NCBI RefSeq assembly: GCF_009740285.1
Contig: NZ_CP046566.1
Location: 2,910,501-2,974,500, forward strand
DNA: 64,000 nt
Reading direction: 5' to 3'
Origin: Phnomibacter ginsenosidimutans
GTDB lineage: Bacteria > Bacteroidota > Bacteroidia > Chitinophagales > Chitinophagaceae
This document shows, in pieces, positions 9,814 to 23,244 of this stretch. Under the pieces are notes generated by a model. It was not told the origin of the DNA and did no database searches. It saw nothing but the letters and a program-made list of their open reading frames with translations. Each line of letters begins with the position of its first letter. Positions within the stretch are counted from its first letter, which is position 1. Position numbers and translations under genes: made by a program.

Positions 9814-12207
9814 TTATTTACGATTGAATGATTCTTGTGCAACTGTTGCCGCAAATTCCCAACCGGCTGGCAGTTGCACATCTTTTTTGCGACTGGCCGG
9901 CCACACTTGCAGGTTTGTTATTTTGCCTGACTGTAATCGGGCTTCAACAGTTGTGTTGCCCGGTGCATGCAGTTTGAAATGCACATCTTTTTCTTTGGGC
10001 CATGCGGGAAAAACCAACAACTGGTCGCCATTGATTTGTAACAGCATTTCCTGCAAACCAATCATGCCGCTACCGCCCCAGTTATGATCGGGCACCCAAT
10101 CGAAACCAGGCCCCCAAAAAGCAGGAAAGCGGCGGTCGCTATTGCGCAACTTCATGGAGGTAAGCTGCCAGGCATCGCTGGTGAGACCTAATCTCGCAGC
10201 CCAAATATTGTCTTGCTTCCAACCCACATGACTACGAAATTTTACCACATTGGTATCAAGATACCAAGTATTCAAAGCCGTATCTAAACCGGGTTTGCCA
10301 ACGCCGTAACTACCCCATGGAAAAACCGGATACAACTGTGGCGATTCAGTATTGTTAATGCGTTCCCAACTCTTTGCGGGTGCCAAAGTGGTTTTACCAT
10401 TGAACTGCTGAAAAGAAGGATAAGGAATGCGTTGCAGGAGCTCTTGCACATAGTTGGCTTGCGCATAAAAATACCCGGCTACCGTATCCCTTTCGGGCAT
10501 TGAATGATGGCGATTTGCAAGCCAATGATGAACATAGTCAAGAGCACCTACTGCAATATGAAACACGCCCTCGATGCTGGTAACCGCATTGGTAGCCATC
10601 TTGTAGGTTTCCGCAGCACTACCAGGGTAAATGACCAGCTTGCCATCTGCATCCAACGCTTTACTGCCCCGCTGTTTGGCCAGTATTTGATAATGCTCAT
10701 CGAAGAAACGGAGACAAGACATGATGAATGGAATTCGGTCTGCAATGTCTCTTCCGGTGTACCGATATTCTTCCAACATCATCAGGCAAAATTCAAATAC
10801 GGTGTCCCACTCATATTCCAGCCATGCATTGTACTCTACGCCTTTGTCAAAATCAGCGGGTCGCTTGGTGCCGTACTCAGCATAGTTGGGCAAACCAAAA
10901 TTTTCCATTTGTTCTGTAAAACAGGCGCCGTTATGATTCCAGTAAAACTGCGTTCTTAATTCAGCATTTTTTTGCAGGCGCAGGTAAAAGTTAAGTTGTG
11001 GTTGCAGCATGCCCCAATCGCCACTCTTAATCATGGGATAGTAAACGAGACGTTGGTTTTGCGCTGTGTGTAAGCCGCCACCCCAGTTGCGAAAATCGGG
11101 TGTCAATGCCAGTTTGGAATCGGTAAAAACAGGATCGACGGTGAGCAAACCGCCATTGAATTTGGTAGGCCATTGCCCCTTGGCATTGCAGGCCAGCATG
11201 TAGCGAAACAACTGATAATTTCTCCCTACCTGCCAGGCAATGCTGTCTTGTTGCAAACTGTCGATGCATATAAAACTGCGTTGCCAAAACGCTTTCCACC
11301 ATTGCAGCGTTTTTGTTCGGGCCGATTTGTCTTGCAGCGATTGCTGCTGCAATGCAAGCAGGTTATTTTTCCAATCAGCTATGCTGGCTGTTTGCTCATT
11401 GTGCAAATACAACTGCAACGAAAATGAAGTAGCATTTGATTTGCTTTTCAGTAGCCATGCTTTATAATCTGTGTGGGCATAGGTGCCGGTATCGGTACCA
11501 GCAGGTACAAAGTTTTTGCCCGTAAGCATTCCGCCAAAAGCCAGTTGTTTCAATGGATTGTAGAGCTGTGCTTTCACCGGCTGCATACCCTGCTGAGCCA
11601 CGATGGTATCAAAAATGGTTTGGCTGCTGTTGTGGTGATAAAACAACACCGCATTTGCTGCAAAGCCAATGCTATCCGCCTTGTACACATTGTTTTTGGG
11701 TGCCGCCCATTTCCACGAATTCCCGAAATTTTCTCTGGCTTTTACTATGCGGTCTTGGTACCGCCAACTTTCGTAAGCCGCTGTTACGGCTATCTTACTG
11801 TTGCTTTTTACATCAACATGTGCCACGGGGCGAAATACATCTGCCCAAATGTTGACGGTTGCTTTCACCCCATTGTTTTCGCCCGTTACAGACACGTAGC
11901 CTTCCTGCAAATGCAACTGTTGAGTAAACGATTTTCCTGTAAAAGGATTTGGAGATAATTGAATGCGCAAACGGCCAGATTTCATGAGTGTATTGTGCTC
12001 ATCAAAATTGCCGCTACGTGCTACATGGATCAATACATCGCCATTTTCCACCCACACATTCATGCCAATGTCGCCGGCACCACAAGGCATAGATGCACCA
12101 GCGTTATCACTGGGCGAATGCCAGATAACATTGTATGCATGCATGGAGGGCTGTGCTTGCGACCACAGCATCCAGCAACACAATAACAAGCTTATTACAC
12201 CTCTCAT
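9814..12207 (-). CDS. DUF5703-containing GH95-like glycoside hydrolase
   Basis: Predicted exported (alpha/alpha)6-barrel glycosidase of 797 residues. A signal peptide (GVISLLLCCWMLWSQAQ) is followed by the N-terminal block NVIWHSPSDNAGASMPCGAGDIG and VWVENGDVLIHVARSGNFDE, which I recognise as the DUF5703 N-terminal region. The remainder is helical, with Trp- and Asn-rich motifs (NWGGGLHTAQNQR; WNHNGACFTEQ) and a short beta tail, resembling the GH95 alpha-1,2-L-fucosidase/alpha-L-galactosidase clan. The exact specificity is not known to me. Its start overlaps the stop of the GH106 gene by 4 bp (ATGA), so the two are probably co-translated and act on one substrate. It is convergent with the esterase, 7 bp apart. 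Confidence 0.7.
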   Translation of the reverse strand: MRGVISLLLCCWMLWSQAQPSMHAYNVIWHSPSDNAGASMPCGAGDIGMNVWVENGDVLIHVARSGNFDEHNTLMKSGRLRIQLSPNPFTGKSFTQQLHLQEGYVSVTGENNGVKATVNIWADVFRPVAHVDVKSNSKIAVTAAYESWRYQDRIVKARENFGNSWKWAAPKNNVYKADSIGFAANAVLFYHHNSSQTIFDTIVAQQGMQPVKAQLYNPLKQLAFGGMLTGKNFVPAGTDTGTYAHTDYKAWLLKSKSNATSFSLQLYLHNEQTASIADWKNNLLALQQQSLQDKSARTKTLQWWKAFWQRSFICIDSLQQDSIAWQVGRNYQLFRYMLACNAKGQWPTKFNGGLLTVDPVFTDSKLALTPDFRNWGGGLHTAQNQRLVYYPMIKSGDWGMLQPQLNFYLRLQKNAELRTQFYWNHNGACFTEQMENFGLPNYAEYGTKRPADFDKGVEYNAWLEYEWDTVFEFCLMMLEEYRYTGRDIADRIPFIMSCLRFFDEHYQILAKQRGSKALDADGKLVIYPGSAAETYKMATNAVTSIEGVFHIAVGALDYVHHWLANRHHSMPERDTVAGYFYAQANYVQELLQRIPYPSFQQFNGKTTLAPAKSWERINNTESPQLYPVFPWGSYGVGKPGLDTALNTWYLDTNVVKFRSHVGWKQDNIWAARLGLTSDAWQLTSMKLRNSDRRFPAFWGPGFDWVPDHNWGGSGMIGLQEMLLQINGDQLLVFPAWPKEKDVHFKLHAPGNTTVEARLQSGKITNLQVWPASRKKDVQLPAGWEFAATVAQESFNRK

Positions 12208-15200
12208 TGAACAACTAATTTCACCGCTCCTGTTAAGCCTGCTGGTTGCAATGGTTTGCCTTGCAATCGAAACGGTGCGGTGGTAAAGGTAAGACGTTGA
12301 TGGGGCGGCAGCTGCGCATCTGCAATCAGGCGGTTGTGCCAGGTGTTGGTAACATCGATTTCAATCAGGTTTGTACCTTCCTTCAGCACAGCACTGATGT
12401 CTAGTTGATACGGTGGCGTCCAGATAGCACCGCAATCAATGCCATTCACTTTTACGGTGGCAATGTTGTACACCGAATCGAGCACCAGCCTTGCCTGCTG
12501 AAACGGAGTTTGCGGTTGCAGGTTTACCGTTTTGCTATACTTCACTGTTCCGGAATAATAGCGTACAGCATCGTTTGCAACGGTTGTCCAACTTTGTAAC
12601 GCAGCCATGGGTAATGGTGCAGCCGGCCCCGCTTTGGTAGTATCAAATTGCAGCGTCCAATCCCGGCTGATATCGAAAGTTTCTGGTGCTTTGATGGTGG
12701 CAAAAACATCACTCTCGGGTGATGCTTCTTTTTTACAAATAAAGAATACTGCTTGTGCTGCATCCAACATCACATCGACTGCTATCCCCTCCTTACTGAC
12801 GGTGTAGCGATAGTCATTAAAATATTTTCCCGTAACCGGATCAAGAGCTTCAACAGCTGGATAGCCCGAACGTAATGTGAAGGAAGATCGAATAGCACGG
12901 CCCGATTGATTGCTCACAAAGTAAATGTCTGCATCAGGAAGACGACGATGTGTCCAAGCCAGTTGTCCTTTCCCTTTTGTAACGTCCACATCTTTCTGCA
13001 CTTGCATCAGTGGTTCATTCTTAGTCCATGCACCGATGTGCAATTGTCCTTTATACCCGCCAGCTTCTATTGCTGAAAACACTTTTCTCAATTCAGCATT
13101 CTCATCTTTCATACCACGGCCAATAACAGGCGATTGCTCCAATACAATGCGGGCACCTTGCTGTAGCAAACTCAGTATTTTTTTTGCCACAGGCACAGTC
13201 ATCCACAAATGATTGGGATTGAGTGCATGCTGTGCCGGAAACACCAAAACCGAATAGCCGTTGCCGCCAGGTGTCAGCACCTTGTTGCCAGCCACTGTCA
13301 TTTGCATCAATACATCGGGGTTAAAAGAATCGTATGCATACCCATTCAGCGGATCTATCCAATTTTCGGGGTCGGCCATGTTAGCAGAATGACTGACACC
13401 ATCGGGTATGCTGCGCAATGGCTGACCGATATTCGCCAACCGCTGTTGCTCGGCCTGCAACTTTTCAGCCGTCATCAAACCCGGCAGCACATTCACCAAC
13501 CTGTCTGGCAGCAAGGCCCTGCGTGGCAATGCATCACTGGTAAAAACGGCGATGTCTGTTACCGGTTTGCCAAGCTGCAACAACGCCTGACAGCGGCTCA
13601 GGTACTCCATCCATGCCTTGCTTTGTTGAAACCAGGTTTGATCTCGTTGAAAATACAAACCCACCCCATCGAGGGTCATGCCCGGTTGTTTATTCACCCA
13701 CGGATTGTGTGCAAACACATGAAACACCAGTTTATTAATACCCAATGCAAACTGCCTGTCGCCAAGGACTTTCAGCTTACCGGGATGTTCTGTCCAATCC
13801 ATGCGGACCGTTGTAAAAGATTCGGCCTGCACTATGTTTTTTCCATACATGTGTGCTGCACTAATGGCATCACGCATGTCGTTGGGTTTATCATGCGTAG
13901 GACTGTTGTGCCAAAATTCACCCATGGGCAAATCGGCGTACTTAAAATGCGTTAGTCCATCACTCATCATGGTTGGCGCAATGGCTTCTGCACTTAGCAA
14001 ACATCCTTTTGCTTTTGCAGCAGCTTTTACCTGCGTGTAAAAAACATCGTTTACCAAATCGGCAATGGTTTGTCTTACATCATGCAACACTTTCTCCGAT
14101 TTTTCTGCACTATTCACCGGCACACCTGTCATGCACAGCAGCCAGGGTGTGATATCATACCCACGACGTTGTTGAAATGCAGCAGCAAAATTGGCCGACC
14201 AGTTTTGACTGCCAGCCTCCCAACTATCTACGTGCAACACTTTCAACACCTGCTTTGCCAGCACTGCTTCTGTTTTGCTGTAAAACTGACCGAACCAGCT
14301 GTTGAGTTGCAACTGCACAGCTGCAGGATTAAACTTGTCGCACTCCAACCCCAAACCTGCACCACCCGTGTAGTTGGTGTGCCCTTGCGAAGTATGACCA
14401 ATGCGAACAATCATCCAATTGCCCGCAGGCACTTTCCATTGCAAACGACCCTGCTTGTCCAGCTTTCCGGTGAGGTTGATGATGCGTTCTTTGGGCACCG
14501 CATCTGATACTGTAACAGCCCCATCGTAAGTAGCTTGTGCCATGCGCCACACCGAACCATTCTTCGATTCGTACTGATGAATTTTTGGTTGATTGCTCAG
14601 GTAAATGCCTTTTACTTTCAAAGAAGGTTTCCACTTGGCCGCATCCAAATCTTCTGCACCGGGCAATGAGCCTTCTTTATTGTACACAAATCTGAAATGC
14701 GTGGCAGTAGTAGCCGGTATGGCATAGGTAAAATTTTCATCCGCATCTTGCCAGCCATGCCGTGGTGCTTGCAACTGAGCAATATCTGTAAACGTAATGC
14801 CATCGTTGCTGATTTGCATTTTCAATCGCAATGCCTGATAGGTATTGCCGCCCGTTTTTATTTCCAAAGAACGGATGGTTACGGAAGTGTCGTAGCTGTA
14901 TTGAATCCAACACGCAGTATCGCTGCGAAAGGTTTGCTGATTGTTGGGCTCACTCAAAAATGATGCATCAATAGCATTGCTGGTAGAAACAATGGGTTGT
15001 AGCAACATTTCATCGGGCACCGCTTTCAGCGGGTAAGCAAGTATGGCTACCTCTTTGTAAAAACCTTTGTACGAAGCAGGCTGTGACAGTTGAATGTTCG
15101 TAGCGCCTTGCTGAACCACCGTATTACTCCACACCAGTTTTTGCATGCTCAGTTCGGGTGTAATCCACGGGCCGCCAGCCAATGCAAAACCATCACTCAC

Positions 15201-15584
15201 ATGAACGCCCAGTTGCAGGTTGAGCCGCTTCGCTTCTTGCATGGCAAACTTTACCAGTTGCCACCATTCAGCACTCAGTTGCCGGGCAGTGGGGCTAAAC
15301 GGAATGTTGGCACTTGTGTCTTTGATGGGCATGAGGTAAGCACCGGCAATCCCTACTGATTTCATAGCTTCCAAATCAGCTGTAATGCCCTGTTTGGACA
15401 CAGCAGCATGCATCCAATACCAGAAGACCCATGGCTTGGCTTGTTGGCCGGGATGTTGGAATGAATACTGAATAACATCGTTGATTTTCGTTTTTGGCTG
15501 TGCCGCTCCTTGCAGACTCCACAATAGTAGCCAAGCCATACACATCCACAATTTCTCTAGCCTTATCAGCACTGCTTTCATCAT
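12204..15584 (-). CDS. GH106 alpha-L-rhamnosidase
   Basis: Exported inverting alpha-L-rhamnosidase of about 1126 residues, matching the large GH106 enzymes used on rhamnogalacturonan. A signal peptide (near MAWLLLWSLQGAAQ) precedes the characteristic start of the barrel, PWVFWYWMHAAVSKQGITAD with LEAMKSVGIAGAYLM, then VHVSDGFALAGGPWITPE. The middle has HVDSWEAGSQNW (about 455) and AEAIAPTMMSDG (about 540). A GH2-like jelly-roll domain sits near the C-terminus (GIDCGAIWTPPYQLDIS). I start at the first ATG; an in-frame TTG lies 6 bp earlier. The neighbours are a propeller glycosidase upstream (12-bp gap) and the DUF5703 gene downstream (4-bp overlap). Confidence 0.88.
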   Translation of the reverse strand: MMKAVLIRLEKLWMCMAWLLLWSLQGAAQPKTKINDVIQYSFQHPGQQAKPWVFWYWMHAAVSKQGITADLEAMKSVGIAGAYLMPIKDTSANIPFSPTARQLSAEWWQLVKFAMQEAKRLNLQLGVHVSDGFALAGGPWITPELSMQKLVWSNTVVQQGATNIQLSQPASYKGFYKEVAILAYPLKAVPDEMLLQPIVSTSNAIDASFLSEPNNQQTFRSDTACWIQYSYDTSVTIRSLEIKTGGNTYQALRLKMQISNDGITFTDIAQLQAPRHGWQDADENFTYAIPATTATHFRFVYNKEGSLPGAEDLDAAKWKPSLKVKGIYLSNQPKIHQYESKNGSVWRMAQATYDGAVTVSDAVPKERIINLTGKLDKQGRLQWKVPAGNWMIVRIGHTSQGHTNYTGGAGLGLECDKFNPAAVQLQLNSWFGQFYSKTEAVLAKQVLKVLHVDSWEAGSQNWSANFAAAFQQRRGYDITPWLLCMTGVPVNSAEKSEKVLHDVRQTIADLVNDVFYTQVKAAAKAKGCLLSAEAIAPTMMSDGLTHFKYADLPMGEFWHNSPTHDKPNDMRDAISAAHMYGKNIVQAESFTTVRMDWTEHPGKLKVLGDRQFALGINKLVFHVFAHNPWVNKQPGMTLDGVGLYFQRDQTWFQQSKAWMEYLSRCQALLQLGKPVTDIAVFTSDALPRRALLPDRLVNVLPGLMTAEKLQAEQQRLANIGQPLRSIPDGVSHSANMADPENWIDPLNGYAYDSFNPDVLMQMTVAGNKVLTPGGNGYSVLVFPAQHALNPNHLWMTVPVAKKILSLLQQGARIVLEQSPVIGRGMKDENAELRKVFSAIEAGGYKGQLHIGAWTKNEPLMQVQKDVDVTKGKGQLAWTHRRLPDADIYFVSNQSGRAIRSSFTLRSGYPAVEALDPVTGKYFNDYRYTVSKEGIAVDVMLDAAQAVFFICKKEASPESDVFATIKAPETFDISRDWTLQFDTTKAGPAAPLPMAALQSWTTVANDAVRYYSGTVKYSKTVNLQPQTPFQQARLVLDSVYNIATVKVNGIDCGAIWTPPYQLDISAVLKEGTNLIEIDVTNTWHNRLIADAQLPPHQRLTFTTAPFRLQGKPLQPAGLTGAVKLVVQ

Positions 15585-15596
15585 CCGCAAATTTGC

Positions 15597-20049
<4,453 letters not shown>

Positions 20050-20153
20050 TCAGTAGTGAACAGAAACTTGAAGTGTGCGACGCAACGAAGATGCCAGCTG
20101 CACGGCTGCTGACATCCACATTGTATTATGCTATAGCAGTCAAATGCTCATCC

Positions 20154-21200
20154 TTAAAAGTGAAGCCCCAACCCGGACGGTTGTGTGGCAATGCAAATCC
20201 GTTGTGAAACTGAATGGGATGATCGAATCAACGGATCAATCCAATCGAATGACTCAACACCAGCGCCATTGGCAATAGTGCTGAGCAAGGGAACATCATA
20301 ATCTTTGTAGTAGTGCGGTAATACAGGCACGTTGTACGCAGCTGCTAAAGCCGCACTGTTGCGCCACGCTTCTACGCCGCCAAGCCGCAATATATCGGGC
20401 TGCCAAATGTCGAGGGCATTGCGTTTTAGTAATTCCCGCAGCGGCACTGTGCTGTATTCTCTTTCGCCCATGGCAAGAGAAATGCCCGCCTGATGACGCA
20501 GTATGCTATAGCCTTCATAGTCGGTATGATCAATGGGTTCTTCAAACCATTGAATACCGATGTTGCGGGCAGCACGGGCCAGCGCCAATGCATTGGGTAC
20601 ATTCATGCCCTGGTTGGCATCCATCATGATATTGATGTGTGGCCCCACCGCTTCACGAACCAACTGCAATCTTTCAAGATCTTCCCGCCAATCGGGTTTG
20701 CCTACTTTAATTTTTACAGCACCAAAACCACGGGCAGCATAGCCTTTCACTTCATCCAACAATTCGGCTTCGGTGTAACTTATCCAACCACCGCTACCGT
20801 ACGCAGGTATTTTTTGTGCCGAATGGCCCAACACTTTCCAAATGGGCTGTTTGAGTATTTTGCACCACGCATCCCACATGGCCATGTTGTAAGCCGCCTG
20901 TGCCCAACGGTTGATGCCTTCGTGCCCAAAGTATTCGTTGGCATGATTCAACTTCATAAATACCTTAACGGTATCGCAAACCTCTTCCCCGATTAACAAT
21001 GCTCCCTGATCTTTCAGCGCACCAATAATGGCTTGCGGACTGTATTGAAAACTCAACAGGTAGGCTTCGCCCATGTGACCGCTTTGGGTATGCAATCGCA
21101 GCACCACAAATGAGATTTCGGTAAGCGTATGCGTAGCATCGGCAATGGGCTTTTGTAATGGCGCAGTTGCCGTAAAGATTTCAAATTGTTTGATGGTCAT
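20154..21200 (-). CDS. enolase-superfamily acid-sugar dehydratase (mandelate racemase subgroup)
   Basis: Cytoplasmic Mg-dependent enzyme of 348 residues that should dehydrate an aldonic acid to a 2-keto-3-deoxy acid. It has the mandelate-racemase arrangement: base motif KIK (Lys163, Lys165), metal ligands Asp194 (MMDANQG), Glu220 (WFEEP) and Glu246 (AMGERE), and the catalytic His296 in VLPHYYKDY. The KxK plus His pair is typical of fuconate, talarate/galactarate and related acid-sugar dehydratases; which acid it uses cannot be read by eye. It could supply 2-keto-3-deoxy acids to the FAH-family and DapA-family enzymes encoded near 38-42 kb. It lies between GH127 (upstream, 23-bp gap) and GH2. 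Confidence 0.85.
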   Translation of the reverse strand: MTIKQFEIFTATAPLQKPIADATHTLTEISFVVLRLHTQSGHMGEAYLLSFQYSPQAIIGALKDQGALLIGEEVCDTVKVFMKLNHANEYFGHEGINRWAQAAYNMAMWDAWCKILKQPIWKVLGHSAQKIPAYGSGGWISYTEAELLDEVKGYAARGFGAVKIKVGKPDWREDLERLQLVREAVGPHINIMMDANQGMNVPNALALARAARNIGIQWFEEPIDHTDYEGYSILRHQAGISLAMGEREYSTVPLRELLKRNALDIWQPDILRLGGVEAWRNSAALAAAYNVPVLPHYYKDYDVPLLSTIANGAGVESFDWIDPLIRSSHSVSQRICIATQPSGLGLHF

Positions 21201-21223
21201 TTTACTTAATTAATCTTTCGCGG

Positions 21224-23242
21224 TTAACGAACAACCGGCATCCATACAGTCATATCAGTTTTGCCACGGTTGGCCCATGCATAATATGGAATGAGTGTAA
21301 CGGCTGCAGCTTTCAGCTGATTATTCAATGGTTGATACAATGTATTGCTCCAGGTTTGTGGCGCTTTCACTTTGGCCGTAGTGGTAAGGGCTGTAACCGT
21401 GCTGCCCGCAATGGCCAATGGTTTTGTTTGCCATACAGCACTGGCCGGAATGGCCACATCAAAAATGTTGTGCTGTGGCAAATCGGCAGACTCCAGACAG
21501 TATACGATGGGGCCACGTTTTACTGTAACCTGACCACGGGTTTCCTCCACCAGTGGATTGCTTTCCAGCAATGTCACCGGCATATCCAACCGCAATTCAA
21601 TCTTGTCTCCTTTTTGCCAGCTGGACTTTACACCAATGTAACCATTCGAACGGTCTACTACATTGTGAGGCACTTTCCCATTTACAAGCAACGTGTATTT
21701 ATTGCACCAACCTGGTATGCGGAAGAAAATGATTGCAGACTTTGATAATGATTGTTTGATATGGATAGCAATATTACCCTGCCATGGATAGTTGGTTTGT
21801 TGCTCCAAAATCATTTGTTGCCCATCGTGTAAAGTGGTAGACAACTGACTGCCTCCATACATGTTGATGTACAAACCTTTTTCTCCAATGCTGTACATAT
21901 AACTGTTTACCTCAGCAATGGTACGCACCACATTTGGCGGACAGCAGTTGGATTTGCTGATGTATGGAATGCGGCCACCTTCCCAACGCATGTGATACGG
22001 AAAGCGATCGGATGCTGCCAACGGATTGGTATAAAAATAGTTGCCGCCATCCAGGCTTACGCCACTCAACACACTGTTGTACAAAGCCAGTTCAACAATG
22101 TCTGTATACTTCGATTCTCCCGTGAGCAAAAACATGCGCCAGTTCCACAATACATTGCCAATATTGGCACAGGTTTCATTGTGTGCAGTGAGGTTGGGCA
22201 GTTGAAAATCACGGCCATAAGATTGATGCACTTTCTGAACCGTATCAGGTTTATACGAAGTACCATCCACACTTACACCATCATACAAAGCACCACAGCC
22301 ACCCGTTACATACATTTTGCTGAGGATGACATTATTCCACAAACGGTGAAGTGTAGTGAGCAAACTGGGATCACCTGTTTCGGCATACACATCGGCTACA
22401 CCTGCCAGCAAATAATTGGCACGTACTGCATGGCCGGCAATCTTTTGCATATCGCGGAATGGTGCCCGGTCGCTGTTATCATCCGTGCCTTCTACAGAAC
22501 CACGGATATTGATGAGATGAATAACGAGATCGAGATATTTCTTTTCGTTTGTTGTGCGGTACAACTCTGTCAACCCCATGTAATGCGAAGGGCAAATAGC
22601 GTTGCGTGCCTGCTCTGGTGTAGCAGATTTGTAAAAGCCAATTAAAAAATCTGCTGCTTTGCTGGCGATGTTGAGCAAGGTTGTTTTACCTGTTGCCCGA
22701 TAATGCACACAGGCCGCCGTCATTAAATGACCAAAGTTGTACGCTTCGAAACTCAACTGGTCATCAAACATTTTTTCGCTGCCCGTTTTGCGCTGTTCAA
22801 TGATGTTTTTGGTATAGATGTAGCCATCTGCTTTTTGTGCTTTGCCAATAACGGCAATGGCTTCATCCATCCATGCTTCGAGCTTTGCATCTTTTGTGCT
22901 GGCATACATGGCAGCCACTGCTTCCAAAGTTTTATAAAAATCGCCATCATGAAAAGATGGGCCACGAAAGCGGCCGGTATCTAAACCCGCTGCTACTCGA
23001 AAATTCTGAAACGAATAACACATATTTTTGCTCGTGTATGTTTGCCAGAGTTGTGGCAACATAGCATCGCGGCAAACAGCAAAGCGTTCTGCCCAAAAAC
23101 CTTTGGTCCACTGCACATCGCTTATGCCTACGCTGTTAAGTGCCGCCTTTGGACTATTGCCAGTACTCACCAATCCGTTTTGTGCCAGTAGCGACAGCGG
23201 CAACAATAACACAGCGAAGAACAATTTGTGTACGGGTTTCAT
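21224..23242 (-). CDS. GH127 glycosidase (beta-L-arabinofuranosidase type)
   Basis: Exported GH127/DUF1680 (alpha/alpha)6 glycosidase of 672 residues. A signal peptide (LFFAVLLLPLSLLAQ) is followed by the family block DVQWTKGFWAERF and later SFHDGDFYKTLEA. The zinc-cysteine catalytic site is intact: Glu356 and Cys358 in HNETCANIGN, and Cys433-Cys434 in SNCCPPNVVRT, the pair that carries the nucleophile in characterised GH127 beta-L-arabinofuranosidases. A beta-sandwich domain forms the C-terminal ~200 residues. GH127 also includes an aceric-acid hydrolase acting on RG-II, which fits the neighbouring GH140 and GH106 genes. It starts 2 bp after the stop of the GH78 gene. Confidence 0.93.
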   Translation of the reverse strand: MKPVHKLFFAVLLLPLSLLAQNGLVSTGNSPKAALNSVGISDVQWTKGFWAERFAVCRDAMLPQLWQTYTSKNMCYSFQNFRVAAGLDTGRFRGPSFHDGDFYKTLEAVAAMYASTKDAKLEAWMDEAIAVIGKAQKADGYIYTKNIIEQRKTGSEKMFDDQLSFEAYNFGHLMTAACVHYRATGKTTLLNIASKAADFLIGFYKSATPEQARNAICPSHYMGLTELYRTTNEKKYLDLVIHLINIRGSVEGTDDNSDRAPFRDMQKIAGHAVRANYLLAGVADVYAETGDPSLLTTLHRLWNNVILSKMYVTGGCGALYDGVSVDGTSYKPDTVQKVHQSYGRDFQLPNLTAHNETCANIGNVLWNWRMFLLTGESKYTDIVELALYNSVLSGVSLDGGNYFYTNPLAASDRFPYHMRWEGGRIPYISKSNCCPPNVVRTIAEVNSYMYSIGEKGLYINMYGGSQLSTTLHDGQQMILEQQTNYPWQGNIAIHIKQSLSKSAIIFFRIPGWCNKYTLLVNGKVPHNVVDRSNGYIGVKSSWQKGDKIELRLDMPVTLLESNPLVEETRGQVTVKRGPIVYCLESADLPQHNIFDVAIPASAVWQTKPLAIAGSTVTALTTTAKVKAPQTWSNTLYQPLNNQLKAAAVTLIPYYAWANRGKTDMTVWMPVVR

Positions 23243-23244
23243 GA

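Noticed and set aside
13209-13955. 248-codon plus-strand open frame opposite GH106
   Set aside because: Antisense shadow of a conserved coding region; Cys/His-rich composition typical of such shadows.
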